From Desulfobulbus sp. (GTDB lineage Bacteria > Desulfobacterota > Desulfobulbia > Desulfobulbales > Desulfobulbaceae), in assembly GCA_030602145.1 (NCBI GenBank), contig JAUWAH010000001.1, positions 1 through 23,833 of the forward strand: a stretch of 23,833 nt of DNA, given 5' to 3'. Of this stretch, positions 1-6,463 are shown piece by piece (within the stretch, counting starts at the first letter, position 1; every line of letters begins with the position of its first letter). The notes under the pieces were generated by a model. The model did not search any database. It saw only the letters and a program-made list of their open reading frames with translations, and was not told where the DNA came from. A program made the position numbers and the translations under genes.

Positions 1-1142
1 ACACCGTGGCCCGGACCATGAAGGAAAAGCTGGGCGACTGCAACGTCTTCGCCTTCAGTTGCGAGGGGTACAAGGGCGTGTCCCAGTCGGCCGGTCACCA
101 CATCGCCAACAACCAGGTGTTCACCCACATGGTCGGCGAGAACAACGAGGAGAAGCCGGGCGAATATAAAATCAACCTGCTGGGCGAGTACAACATCGGC
201 GGCGACGGTTTCGAAATCGACCGGATTCTGAGCAAATGCGGCATCACCACCATCTCCACCTTCTCCGGCAACTCGACCTACGACCAATTTGCCAGTGCCC
301 ACAAAGCAGACTTAAGCTGCGTTATGTGCCACCGTTCGATCAACTATGTGGCCGACATGATGGAGACCAAATTCGGCATCCCCTGGATCAAGGTCAACTT
401 CATCGGCGCCAAGTCGACCATCAAGTCACTGCGCAAGATCGCCGAGTACTTCGGCGACCAGAAGCTGATCGACCGGGTCGAGGCGGTGATCGCCGAGGAG
501 ATGCCCGAGGTCGAGGCGGTGCAGCAGGAGGTCCTGCCCCGCACCACCGGCAAGACCGCCATGCTCTTCGTCGGCGGCAGCCGGGCTCATCACTACCAGG
601 ATCTGTTCGCTGAAATGGGCATGAAAACCCTGGCCGCCGGCTATGAATTCGCCCACCGCGACGACTACGAGGGCCGCCACGTCATCCCGCATCTCAAGGT
701 GGATGCCGACAGCCGCAACATCGAGGAGCTGGAGGTTGAGGCCGATCCCGAACGCTACAAGCCGCGCAAGAGCGAGGCCGAGTTGAAGGCGTTGGAAGAG
801 AAGGGATACACGTTCAAGGAGTACGACGGCATCATCCCGGATATGGAAGCCGGCTCGCTGATCATCGACGATCTCAATCAGTACGAGGCGGAAAAACTGG
901 TGGAACTGATGAAGCCCGACATCTTCTGTGCCGGCATCAAGGAGAAGTTTTCCATCCAGAAACTGGGCATCCCCATGAAGCAGCTGCACAGCTACGACTC
1001 GGGCGGGCCGTACGCCGGGTTCAAGGGCGCGATCAACTTCTACAAGGAGATCGACCGGCTGGTCAACAGCAAGGTCTGGGGATACCTGAAAGCTCCCTGG
1101 CAGGAAAGTCCTGAACTCTCGGCCACCTACGTATGGGAATAA
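1..1142 (+). CDS. nifD: Nitrogenase MoFe protein alpha chain, 5' end outside window
   Basis: Alpha subunit of the molybdenum-iron protein, which reduces N2 at the FeMo-cofactor in an alpha2-beta2 complex with NifK. The reading frame is open from the window edge, so roughly the first quarter of the protein is missing. Counting from the codon at position 6, visible landmarks are the P-cluster cysteine in FSCEGYKG (Cys19), GVSQSAGHHIANN around the FeMo-co histidine (residues 24-36), the FeMo-co ligand cysteine in VMCHRSINY (Cys108) and the second ligand histidine in LHSYDSGGPY (His328). Residues of about 222-275 form an insertion absent from Azotobacter-type NifD but typical of clostridial and sulfate-reducer (group II) enzymes. 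The residue before the ligand cysteine is Met, where the Azotobacter protein has His. The next gene, 120 bases on, is nifK. Identification is very secure. Confidence 0.97.
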   Translation, partial: TVARTMKEKLGDCNVFAFSCEGYKGVSQSAGHHIANNQVFTHMVGENNEEKPGEYKINLLGEYNIGGDGFEIDRILSKCGITTISTFSGNSTYDQFASAHKADLSCVMCHRSINYVADMMETKFGIPWIKVNFIGAKSTIKSLRKIAEYFGDQKLIDRVEAVIAEEMPEVEAVQQEVLPRTTGKTAMLFVGGSRAHHYQDLFAEMGMKTLAAGYEFAHRDDYEGRHVIPHLKVDADSRNIEELEVEADPERYKPRKSEAELKALEEKGYTFKEYDGIIPDMEAGSLIIDDLNQYEAEKLVELMKPDIFCAGIKEKFSIQKLGIPMKQLHSYDSGGPYAGFKGAINFYKEIDRLVNSKVWGYLKAPWQESPELSATYVWE

Positions 1143-1196
1143 CCAGCGGGCCGGACCAGATGAGCCGGCTCAAACGACCACTGCAAGGTCGGCACC

Positions 1197-1217
1197 CCGG
1201 CATGGCTTTGCCATCGG
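1197..1217 (+). promoter_or_regulatory. Small stem-loop between nifD and nifK
   Basis: An inverted repeat with arms CCG(GC)ATGGC and GCCATCGG, loop TTT, and a two-base bulge in the left arm lies in the nifD-nifK spacer. No T-tract follows, so it is more likely an mRNA processing or stability element than a terminator. Its function is inferred only. Confidence 0.35.
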
Positions 1218-1262
1218 AACCAACATCGTTCAAATAAACGGATCAACCAGGAGGGCATGACC

Positions 1263-2636
1263 ATGCTCCTACGACATACACCCAAGGAAATCACAGAACG
1301 CAGCGCCGTCACCATCAATCCGGCCAAAACCTGCCAGCCCATCGGCGCCATGTACGCCGCCCTGGGTATCCACGGCTGTCTTCCCCACAGCCATGGCTCC
1401 CAGGGATGCTGCGCCTACCACCGCAGCGCCCTGACCCGGCACTACAAGGAGCCGGTTTCGGCGGCCACCAGTTCGTTCACCGAGGGTTCCTCGGTGTTCG
1501 GCGGCCAGGCCAACCTGCTGCAGGCCATCAACAACATCTTTACCGTCTACAACCCGGAAGTCATCGCCGTGCACACCACCTGTCTCTCGGAGACCATCGG
1601 CGACGACCTCAACCAGATCTTCGACAAGGCCTATAAAGAGGGCACCGTGCCGGCGGGCAAGACCCTGATCGGAGCCGCCACGCCAAGTTATGTCGGCTCG
1701 CACGTCACCGGCTTCTCCAACATGGTCAAGGCCATGGCGGACCTGGCCGTGCCCACCGGCAAGAAAAACGGCAAGGTCAACGTCATCCCCGGCTGGGTCG
1801 AGCCCGCCGACATGGAGGAGATCAAGCGGTTGGCGAAGCTGGTCGGAGCGGACATCACCCTCTTCCCGGACACCTCCGGCGTGCTCAACGGCCCGCTGTC
1901 CGGCGAGTACCACATGTTCCCCCAGGGCGGGGTCACCGTGGCCGAGTTGAAGGACTGCGGCAGCGCCATCGGCACCCTGGCTCTGGGCGAGTGGTGCTCG
2001 GCCGATGCGGCCCGGCTGCTCGACACCAAGTGCAAGGTTCCCTGCCGCATCCTGGACATGCCCTTTGGCCTCAAGGCCACCGACCGGTTCATCGACGCCC
2101 TGCGGATCGTCAGCGGTACCGTGGTCCCGGACGAAGTCAGCCATGAACGCGGCCAGCTAGTCGACCTGATCTCCGACATGCACCAGTACTTCTATCAGAA
2201 GAAGGTGGCCCTGTTCGGCGACCCTGACCAGTTGATCAGCATGACCGAATTCCTGGTGTCCATCGACATGTGGCCGGTGCACCTGGTGACCGGCACGCCG
2301 GGCAAGCGGTTCGAGCGGAGGATCAGGGAGCTGACCAAGGATCTGCCCTATGAGGTCAATGTCCGCGCCAAAGGCGACATGTTCCTCCTCCACCAGTGGA
2401 TCAAGAACGAGCCGGTGGATCTCTTGCTCGGCAACACCTACGGCAAGTACATCGCCCGCGACGAGGACATCCCCTTCATCCGCTGGGGCTTCCCGATCCT
2501 CGACCGGCAAGGGCATCAGTACTTCCCGACCGTCGGCTATAAGGGCGGCCTGCTGTTCCTGGAGAAGGTGCTCGGTGCCCTGCTTGACCGCATCGATCGC
2601 GACGCACCGGAAGAGAAGCTCGAACTGGTGTACTGA
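1263..2636 (+). CDS. nifK: Nitrogenase MoFe protein beta chain
   Basis: Beta subunit of the MoFe protein; with NifD it holds the P-cluster that passes electrons to FeMo-co. The P-cluster cysteines are visible in NPAKTCQP (Cys24), GSQGCCAYH (Cys49/50) and VHTTCLSE (Cys107). The protein is about 457 residues and lacks the long N-terminal extension of Azotobacter NifK, matching the short clostridial form. I chose ATG 1263 because AGGAGGG (1249-1255) stands seven bases before it; an in-frame ATG at 1257 is only one base from that site. The C-terminus keeps the WGFPILDRQGHQYFPTVGYKGG block. It is co-oriented with nifD and surely in the same operon. Residue use and length look normal, with no sign of damage. 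Confidence 0.97.
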   Translation: MLLRHTPKEITERSAVTINPAKTCQPIGAMYAALGIHGCLPHSHGSQGCCAYHRSALTRHYKEPVSAATSSFTEGSSVFGGQANLLQAINNIFTVYNPEVIAVHTTCLSETIGDDLNQIFDKAYKEGTVPAGKTLIGAATPSYVGSHVTGFSNMVKAMADLAVPTGKKNGKVNVIPGWVEPADMEEIKRLAKLVGADITLFPDTSGVLNGPLSGEYHMFPQGGVTVAELKDCGSAIGTLALGEWCSADAARLLDTKCKVPCRILDMPFGLKATDRFIDALRIVSGTVVPDEVSHERGQLVDLISDMHQYFYQKKVALFGDPDQLISMTEFLVSIDMWPVHLVTGTPGKRFERRIRELTKDLPYEVNVRAKGDMFLLHQWIKNEPVDLLLGNTYGKYIARDEDIPFIRWGFPILDRQGHQYFPTVGYKGGLLFLEKVLGALLDRIDRDAPEEKLELVY

Positions 2637-2648
2637 CACATACCCCCG

Positions 2649-2683
2649 TCCGGTGGAGGGCTCCTCCTTGTCCCTCCGCCGGA
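2649..2683 (+). promoter_or_regulatory. Strong stem-loop directly downstream of nifK
   Basis: Twelve-base arms at 2649-2660 and 2672-2683 pair completely as RNA, with one G-U wobble and an 11-base loop, starting 12 bases after the nifK stop. No run of T follows. It could act as an attenuator or, more likely, as a 3' stabiliser that lets nifDK message outlast the downstream accessory cistrons. Intercistronic stem-loops with such roles are known in other nif operons; the role here is inferred. Confidence 0.55.
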
Positions 2684-2713
2684 TACCCATCACCTCGACC
2701 CGAGATTGCCACC

Positions 2714-3895
2714 ATGCCTGTGATACCCATCTCCAGCGCCCCCGGCTATGCCAACCAGGAAACAGGGGCCGAGCCCCCCATCCTCCGGCTGCCGGTTGCG
2801 CCCATTGCCTTCTGCCGGATGCGACATGCCCCCGAAGAAAAAGCCAATCCGGCCATGCATGCCGCCGAGGTGATCGCCGAAACGGCTCGCTATCAGGGGA
2901 TTGCCCATGTCGAACTCGACGGCCCCGGCGACCCCCTGGCCTCCATGGCAGCCACCCTGGCCACCGTGGCCCTGCTCAAACAGCATCGCCCGGATCTGAC
3001 CATCGGCCTGACCACCGTCGGGATCGGCGGCAGCCGACATGCCGCCGAACTGGCGGCGGCAGGGGTACAGAGCGTCACCCTGCTGGTCGAGACCCTGGAT
3101 GCGACCACGGCGGAACAGCTCTACGCTTGGATACGACCCGGCAAGAAGACCATTCCCCTCAAGGAAGGCGTCCCCCTGCTGCTCGACGAACAGGCCAAGG
3201 CAGTGCCGGCCCTGGCCGATGCCGGCCTGACGGTGACCGTCCGCACCACTGTCTATCCCGGTCTCAACGCCCACCAGATCGTCACCGTTGCTGAAACCAT
3301 GGCCGAGTTGGGGGCAAGCGGTATGGAACTGGTGCCCTTTACCCCCGATCCATCCCTGGCCAACCCACCGCCCGGTGCAACCAGGGTGCACATGGAACAG
3401 ATCGCCAAGCTCACCGGCCGGTTTCTGCCGACCGCATCTGTTCAGGTGTCGGTGGAGCATTGCGGCTGCGATTGCGGGCCCCGCTGCGGCACAGGCACCA
3501 CCTGCGGGTGCGGCGCCGTCGCCCCGGCGCCAACCGGACTGCCCAAACCCAGCCCTGAACGGCCCCGGGTAGCGGTGGCCAGCGCCACCGGCATGAACGT
3601 TGATCTCCACCTGGGCCAGGCCAAGACCCTGCTCATTTACGGTCCGAGGGAAGACGGCCTGGCTTGCCTGCTGGAAACCCGCCAGGCCCCTGATCCGGGC
3701 AGCGGCGAGTCCCGCTGGGAGCAGTTGGCCACCACCCTGCACGACTGCTTCGCCCTGCTGGCCTCCAGCGCCGGGCAAAAGCCCCGCGAGATCCTCGGCA
3801 ATCAAGGTATCCGGGTGCTGCTCACCGAGGAGAACATCGAGGGCACGGTGGACGTGCTCTACGGCGGCGGCAGGAAAGGGAAGTGCAAGCAATAA
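2714..3895 (+). CDS. NifB-like protein without radical-SAM cysteines, fused to NifX-like domain
   Basis: A 393-residue protein. Residues of about 24-235 follow the NifB radical-SAM fold: LRLPVAP at the usual start of the cluster loop, GPGDPLA (70-76) exactly as in NifB, and LYAWIRP (136-142). The CxxxCxxC motif that binds the catalytic [4Fe-4S] cluster is gone; only Cys34 remains and the loop is shortened, so radical-SAM chemistry is not expected. A Cys-rich stretch follows (residues 250-266: CGCDCGPRC...CGC), then a proline-rich linker and a NifX/NafY/NifB-C-type FeMo-co-binding domain (about 285-388; VAVASATGMNVDLHLGQAK and a final IEGTVDVLYGG). Known NifX/NafY proteins carry FeMo-co precursors. 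I infer a carrier or chaperone for NifB-co or FeMo-co, or a scaffold. The start ATG has only a weak ribosome site. The family assignment is good; the role is uncertain. Confidence 0.8.
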   Translation: MPVIPISSAPGYANQETGAEPPILRLPVAPIAFCRMRHAPEEKANPAMHAAEVIAETARYQGIAHVELDGPGDPLASMAATLATVALLKQHRPDLTIGLTTVGIGGSRHAAELAAAGVQSVTLLVETLDATTAEQLYAWIRPGKKTIPLKEGVPLLLDEQAKAVPALADAGLTVTVRTTVYPGLNAHQIVTVAETMAELGASGMELVPFTPDPSLANPPPGATRVHMEQIAKLTGRFLPTASVQVSVEHCGCDCGPRCGTGTTCGCGAVAPAPTGLPKPSPERPRVAVASATGMNVDLHLGQAKTLLIYGPREDGLACLLETRQAPDPGSGESRWEQLATTLHDCFALLASSAGQKPREILGNQGIRVLLTEENIEGTVDVLYGGGRKGKCKQ

Positions 3896-4055
3896 GACAG
3901 GGTGTCAGATGGAGAGTCTGAAGGTGGTTCGGTGCAGGCATGCTCCCAAGCTGGAAGCCGCGCAACCGCACCCTTGACGAACGATCATCGAACCAACCTG
4001 AAGAACAACAAGAAAAGCAGCAGAAAACACATCACCCTTTAGAAAGGAAGACACC

Positions 4056-4358
4056 ATGGCCATCCCTGAAAAACAAATCCTAGTCTGTCAGAGTTTCCGC
4101 ACCAAAGGCGATCCCAAGGGCATCTGCCACAAGCAAACCGACGGCTTCCTCCAATACATTGAAGAAGAGATCCTCGACCGCGGCCTGGACGTGCAGGTCA
4201 TTGCCACCGGCTGTCTCAAGCAGTGCGAAAACGGGCCGGTGATGGTGGTCCAGCCGGAGAACTGGTGGTACAAAGGCGTGACCAGCACCGAGATCATCGA
4301 TGCCATTCTCGATTCCATCGAGGACGGTGAACCGGCCGGTGACTATCTGATCGAGTAG
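4056..4358 (+). CDS. Thioredoxin-like [2Fe-2S] ferredoxin of the nif cluster
   Basis: A 100-residue cytoplasmic electron carrier. Four cysteines, Cys11, Cys24, Cys53 and Cys57 (FVC-like start, GICHK, then TGCLKQC), match the spacing of the Clostridium pasteurianum-type [2Fe-2S] ferredoxin, as do ENGPVMVVQPENWWY and the acidic C-terminus. The clostridial protein is known to associate with the MoFe protein, and homologues sit in many nif clusters. ATG 4056 follows AAAGGAAG with a suitable spacer. A 160-base spacer separates it from the NifB-like gene, so it may have its own processing site or promoter, though none is clear. It is probably an electron donor or redox partner for nitrogenase or cofactor assembly. 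The exact partner is not shown by sequence. Confidence 0.93.
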   Translation: MAIPEKQILVCQSFRTKGDPKGICHKQTDGFLQYIEEEILDRGLDVQVIATGCLKQCENGPVMVVQPENWWYKGVTSTEIIDAILDSIEDGEPAGDYLIE

Positions 4359-4362
4359 CGGC

Positions 4363-4818
4363 GTGAACGGTGCCATGTTCGTGGTCCGCGAGGCCCGGCC
4401 CGACGACTTGGGCCGGTTGGTCGGCCTGCTCCGGCTGCTCTTCGCCATCGAGGCGGATTTCGGTGTCAACGAGCAGAAGCAGCGTCAGGGCCTGGCCCTG
4501 CTTGTCCTCGACGGTCGTTCCTGCGTCCTGGCGGCCGAGGCGGATGGGGAAATCATCGGCATGTGCACCGGGCAGATGGTGATTTCCACCGCCGAGGGCG
4601 GGCCGGCGGTCCTGGTGGAAGATGTGGTGGTCGTCCCCGAACATCGCGGCCAAGGCGTGGGCCGCGCCCTGATCGACGCCCTGGCCGAATGGGCCAGGGC
4701 CAGGGGAGCGACCCGCATGCAGCTCCTGGCCGACAGGAACAATCCGCCGGCGCTGGCCTTCTACGACCGGTTGGGCTGGCAGGCCACCGCCCTGATCTGC
4801 CGCCGGCGGTTCCTCTGA
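4363..4818 (+). CDS. GNAT-family N-acetyltransferase
   Basis: A 151-residue single-domain GNAT enzyme, which transfers acetyl from acetyl-CoA to an amine. The acetyl-CoA-binding motif A is VPEHRGQGVGRAL (residues 91-103), preceded by strand beta-4 (VLVEDVVVV) and followed by NNPPALAFYDRLGW, the usual motif B. The start is GTG 4363, four bases after the ferredoxin stop; ATG 4375, in frame, is an alternative, and neither has a strong ribosome site. The tight spacing makes translational coupling with the ferredoxin likely. The substrate is unknown. Its place in the nif operon suggests modification of a nitrogenase-related protein or small metabolite, but that is inference. It shows no oddity in composition. 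Confidence 0.9.
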   Translation: MNGAMFVVREARPDDLGRLVGLLRLLFAIEADFGVNEQKQRQGLALLVLDGRSCVLAAEADGEIIGMCTGQMVISTAEGGPAVLVEDVVVVPEHRGQGVGRALIDALAEWARARGATRMQLLADRNNPPALAFYDRLGWQATALICRRRFL

Positions 4819-4871
4819 GAAGGACTCGGCACCCAGCATCGTGCCCGCAACCATTACCATGGAGGAACCTC

Positions 4872-5324
4872 ATGAACCATACCCCGCAACCCGCTCTGGT
4901 CGGTTTTGCCGATATCCGCACCCAGGCCATCGACGGCTGGCAACAGTACGACCTCCACGGTCGTCAGTTCCTCGATCTGGCCGAACGAGCCCACCGCGGC
5001 GAGAATAGCCTGTTCACCGCCGAGATCCTCTACAACCTCATCGCCATGGCCATCGAGAAACTGGTCATGGCCCGCCTGATGGCCATCGGCCGGTTGCCCT
5101 ACAACCACACCATGCACGATCTGGTGGCGGCCCTGGAAGAGTGGCTGCCCGAGACCGTCCGCGGCATGGCAGAGCCAATCCGCGGCCTCGACACCTATCA
5201 GGATATCTGCGACCCCTACGCCTGCACGATCAGGGCGCCGACCAGCGAAGAGATCGCCAGCATGCTCATCCTGGCCCGGAAGCTGGAAGAGCGGCTGGAC
5301 ACTGCGGCCTGCGGTGAGGCATAA
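4872..5324 (+). CDS. HEPN-like all-helical protein, last gene of nif operon
   Basis: A 150-residue, mostly helical soluble protein. ATG 4872 is preceded by GGAGG at 4861-4865. The central part (about 48-92) resembles HEPN domains: a helix with AMAIEKLVMARLMAIG, then a turn and HTMHDLVAALEEW, like the tHdL helix of HEPN proteins. RLPYNH (74-79) has the spacing R-x4-H seen in HEPN ribonucleases, but its position is not the classical one near the last helix, so catalysis should not be assumed. No nucleotidyltransferase partner is adjacent. It follows the GNAT gene by 53 bases in the same direction and is probably the last cistron before the repeat region. The function is unknown; a nif accessory role is inferred from context only. 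Confidence 0.75.
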   Translation: MNHTPQPALVGFADIRTQAIDGWQQYDLHGRQFLDLAERAHRGENSLFTAEILYNLIAMAIEKLVMARLMAIGRLPYNHTMHDLVAALEEWLPETVRGMAEPIRGLDTYQDICDPYACTIRAPTSEEIASMLILARKLEERLDTAACGEA

Positions 5325-5416
5325 CCCCTGCCGGGATTGGGGCAAATCAAGATATGAACTGATGACCACCCAAACTCAGCCAATGTATTTCGGATGGCAT
5401 CCTGATGAAGACCCTG

Positions 5417-5488
5417 GAGATTTCTCCTCGCTGTGCTCGTCGAAATGACATCTTTTGGACGTCATCTCGAACGCAGTGAGAGATCTCG
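5417..5488. repeat. Composite repeat unit 1, very short core
   Basis: A left end (5417-5449) and an inverted right end (5461-5488) are separated by only 11 bases. Their outer sequences pair, so the unit can fold into a long hairpin; it could act as a bidirectional transcription barrier after the nif operon. Confidence 0.7.
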
Positions 5489-5584
5489 TTCCGTCAACGA
5501 GTGCTTAGCTGAAGATTGCAGGGAATCAGAAAGCATGGTGGATGGGTAAAAAGTCGGAAAACGGTTATTTTGTCATACAAAGAC

Positions 5585-5707
5585 GAGATCTCTCCCTTTG
5601 GTCGAGATGACAACATCGGGGCATGGATAAAGAGAGAAGGCGAATCTTTTTCTCCGAACGTCCATGAGTTGCGTCATTTCGACGAAGCACAGCGAGGAGA
5701 AATCTCG
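5585..5707. repeat. Composite repeat unit 2 with about 60-base core
   Basis: Left end 5585-5611, core 5612-5672, right end 5673-5707. The core shares GGATAAAGAGAGA, TTCTCCGAACGT and GTTGCGTCATTTCGA with unit 3, so ends and core were duplicated together. The structure resembles a non-autonomous element with terminal inverted repeats. Confidence 0.7.
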
Positions 5708-5761
5708 TTGGTTGCAGCATGCTCATCAACTATGGCATGCGCATCGATTGTGGTGAGGCCT

Positions 5762-5879
5762 GAGATCTCTCCCATGCGGTCGAGATGACGAGATAATGGG
5801 CGTGGATAAAGAGAGATGGGGCATCTTGTTCTCCGAACGTTCCTTCGTTGCGTCATTTCGAGCGGAGCGAGAAATCTCG
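5762..5879. repeat. Composite repeat unit 3, diverged copy of unit 2
   Basis: Left end 5762-5789, core 5790-5851, right end 5852-5879. It aligns along its full length with 5585-5707 but with many substitutions, so the duplication is not recent. A lone further end follows at 5891-5923. Confidence 0.7.
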
Positions 5880-6040
5880 GGAAGACTGGCGAGATTTCCC
5901 GTCGCTGCGCTCCTCGATATGACAGAAAACCACTTGCTGCGAGACCATCAAGAATTGCCCCTGTGGCAACGAGGCGAAGGAGTGTACCCCATCTCTACCG
6001 AGCATCAGCTTCCCGTGGAAATCGTCATGATCCGCGCACC

Positions 6041-6459
6041 TTACTTGCCGCCGGTTTCGGTCAGGGTCATGACGAACATCAGGAACGAAAAGAGTTTCTT
6101 CGACTGGTAATCACGGTCATCGAGCCAGAACCAGTGGTCCCGATAGAAGACGGCGGCAAAGCTGTCGCCCGGTCGCTCCTTGGAGCAATGAATGCGGATC
6201 ATCGGCCCCTTGATCCCCTCGCCTTCGGGCTCCATGGTCGGGGTGAAGCGCTGTTCGGCCACATGTTCAGCCGGAACCTCGACGGTGGAGGAAATATCGC
6301 TGAGCACTTCCATGATGGAGCGGGCCAGCAGGGAGATTTCCTGATCATCGCTGACGTCGAGCCGTAGACCACCCGGAATTCGCCGCCGCTTTCCTTGAGG
6401 CCGAGCATCCGCCGCTGAAACTGAATGATCATAATCATCAGTGCGAGAAAACAGGTCAC
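6041..6459 (-). pseudogene. Frameshifted hypothetical protein gene
   Basis: Two overlapping frames make one protein. The upstream frame starts at GTG 6459, four bases after the preceding gene's stop, and reads a short hydrophobic start, then QRRMLGLKESGGEFRVVYG. Sense continues one base back in the frame that gives DDQEISLLARSIMEVLSDI, VEVPAEHV, FYRDHWFWLDDRDYQSKK and KLFSFLMFVMTLTETGG before stopping at 6041. The switch lies near 6345-6362 and needs loss of one base (or gain of two). The tail resembles the C-terminal part of lipoproteins of unknown function with a W-x-DDRD-x-SK motif, so the product may be an N-terminally shortened relative, about 140 residues if restored. It could be a true pseudogene or a sequencing error. 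It is the last member of the minus-strand group starting at 8428. Confidence 0.6.
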
Positions 6460-6463
6460 CAGG

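Larger units (their letters stand above)
5417..5923. repeat. Array of seven related inverted-repeat ends
   Basis: Seven copies of a roughly 27-35-base element occur, alternating in orientation: one form starts GAGATTTCTC and ends TCGAAATGAC (5417-5449, 5585-5611, 5762-5789, 5891-5923); the other is its reverse complement, GTCATTTCGA...GAGAAATCTC (5461-5488, 5673-5707, 5852-5879). Arms vary at several positions, with compensating forms such as GAGATCTCT and TCGAGATGAC. Similar dispersed elements are common in environmental bacterial genomes. No transposase is nearby. Confidence 0.85.
5325..6040. other. Gene-free stretch between nif operon and minus-strand block
   Basis: No credible gene is seen; the short open frames run through repeats. 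The nif operon ends at its left edge and a minus-strand gene ends at its right edge, so it is a convergent intergenic region. Its middle (5417-5923) is filled with palindromic repeat ends. 5924-6040 shows nothing recognisable. Confidence 0.8.

Noticed and set aside
2690..3892. Minus-strand open frame opposite the NifB-like gene
   Set aside because: Gly/Gln-rich translation without motifs; the plus strand has NifB and NifX landmarks and fits the operon direction.
5325..5342. Terminator right after the HEPN-like gene
   Set aside because: CCCC...GGGG can pair over only four bases with no T-tract, so it is too weak to call.
5417..5923. CRISPR array
   Set aside because: Repeats alternate in orientation, vary in sequence and have unequal spacing, and no cas gene is present.
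6340..6365. Programmed -1 frameshift in the broken gene
   Set aside because: The direction of the shift would fit, but no X-XXY-YYZ slippery heptamer or downstream structure is visible; a mutation or sequencing error is simpler.
5516..6367. Small plus-strand genes in the repeat region
   Set aside because: The frames run through the repeat ends and the opposite strand of the frameshifted gene; no ribosome sites and no conserved sense.
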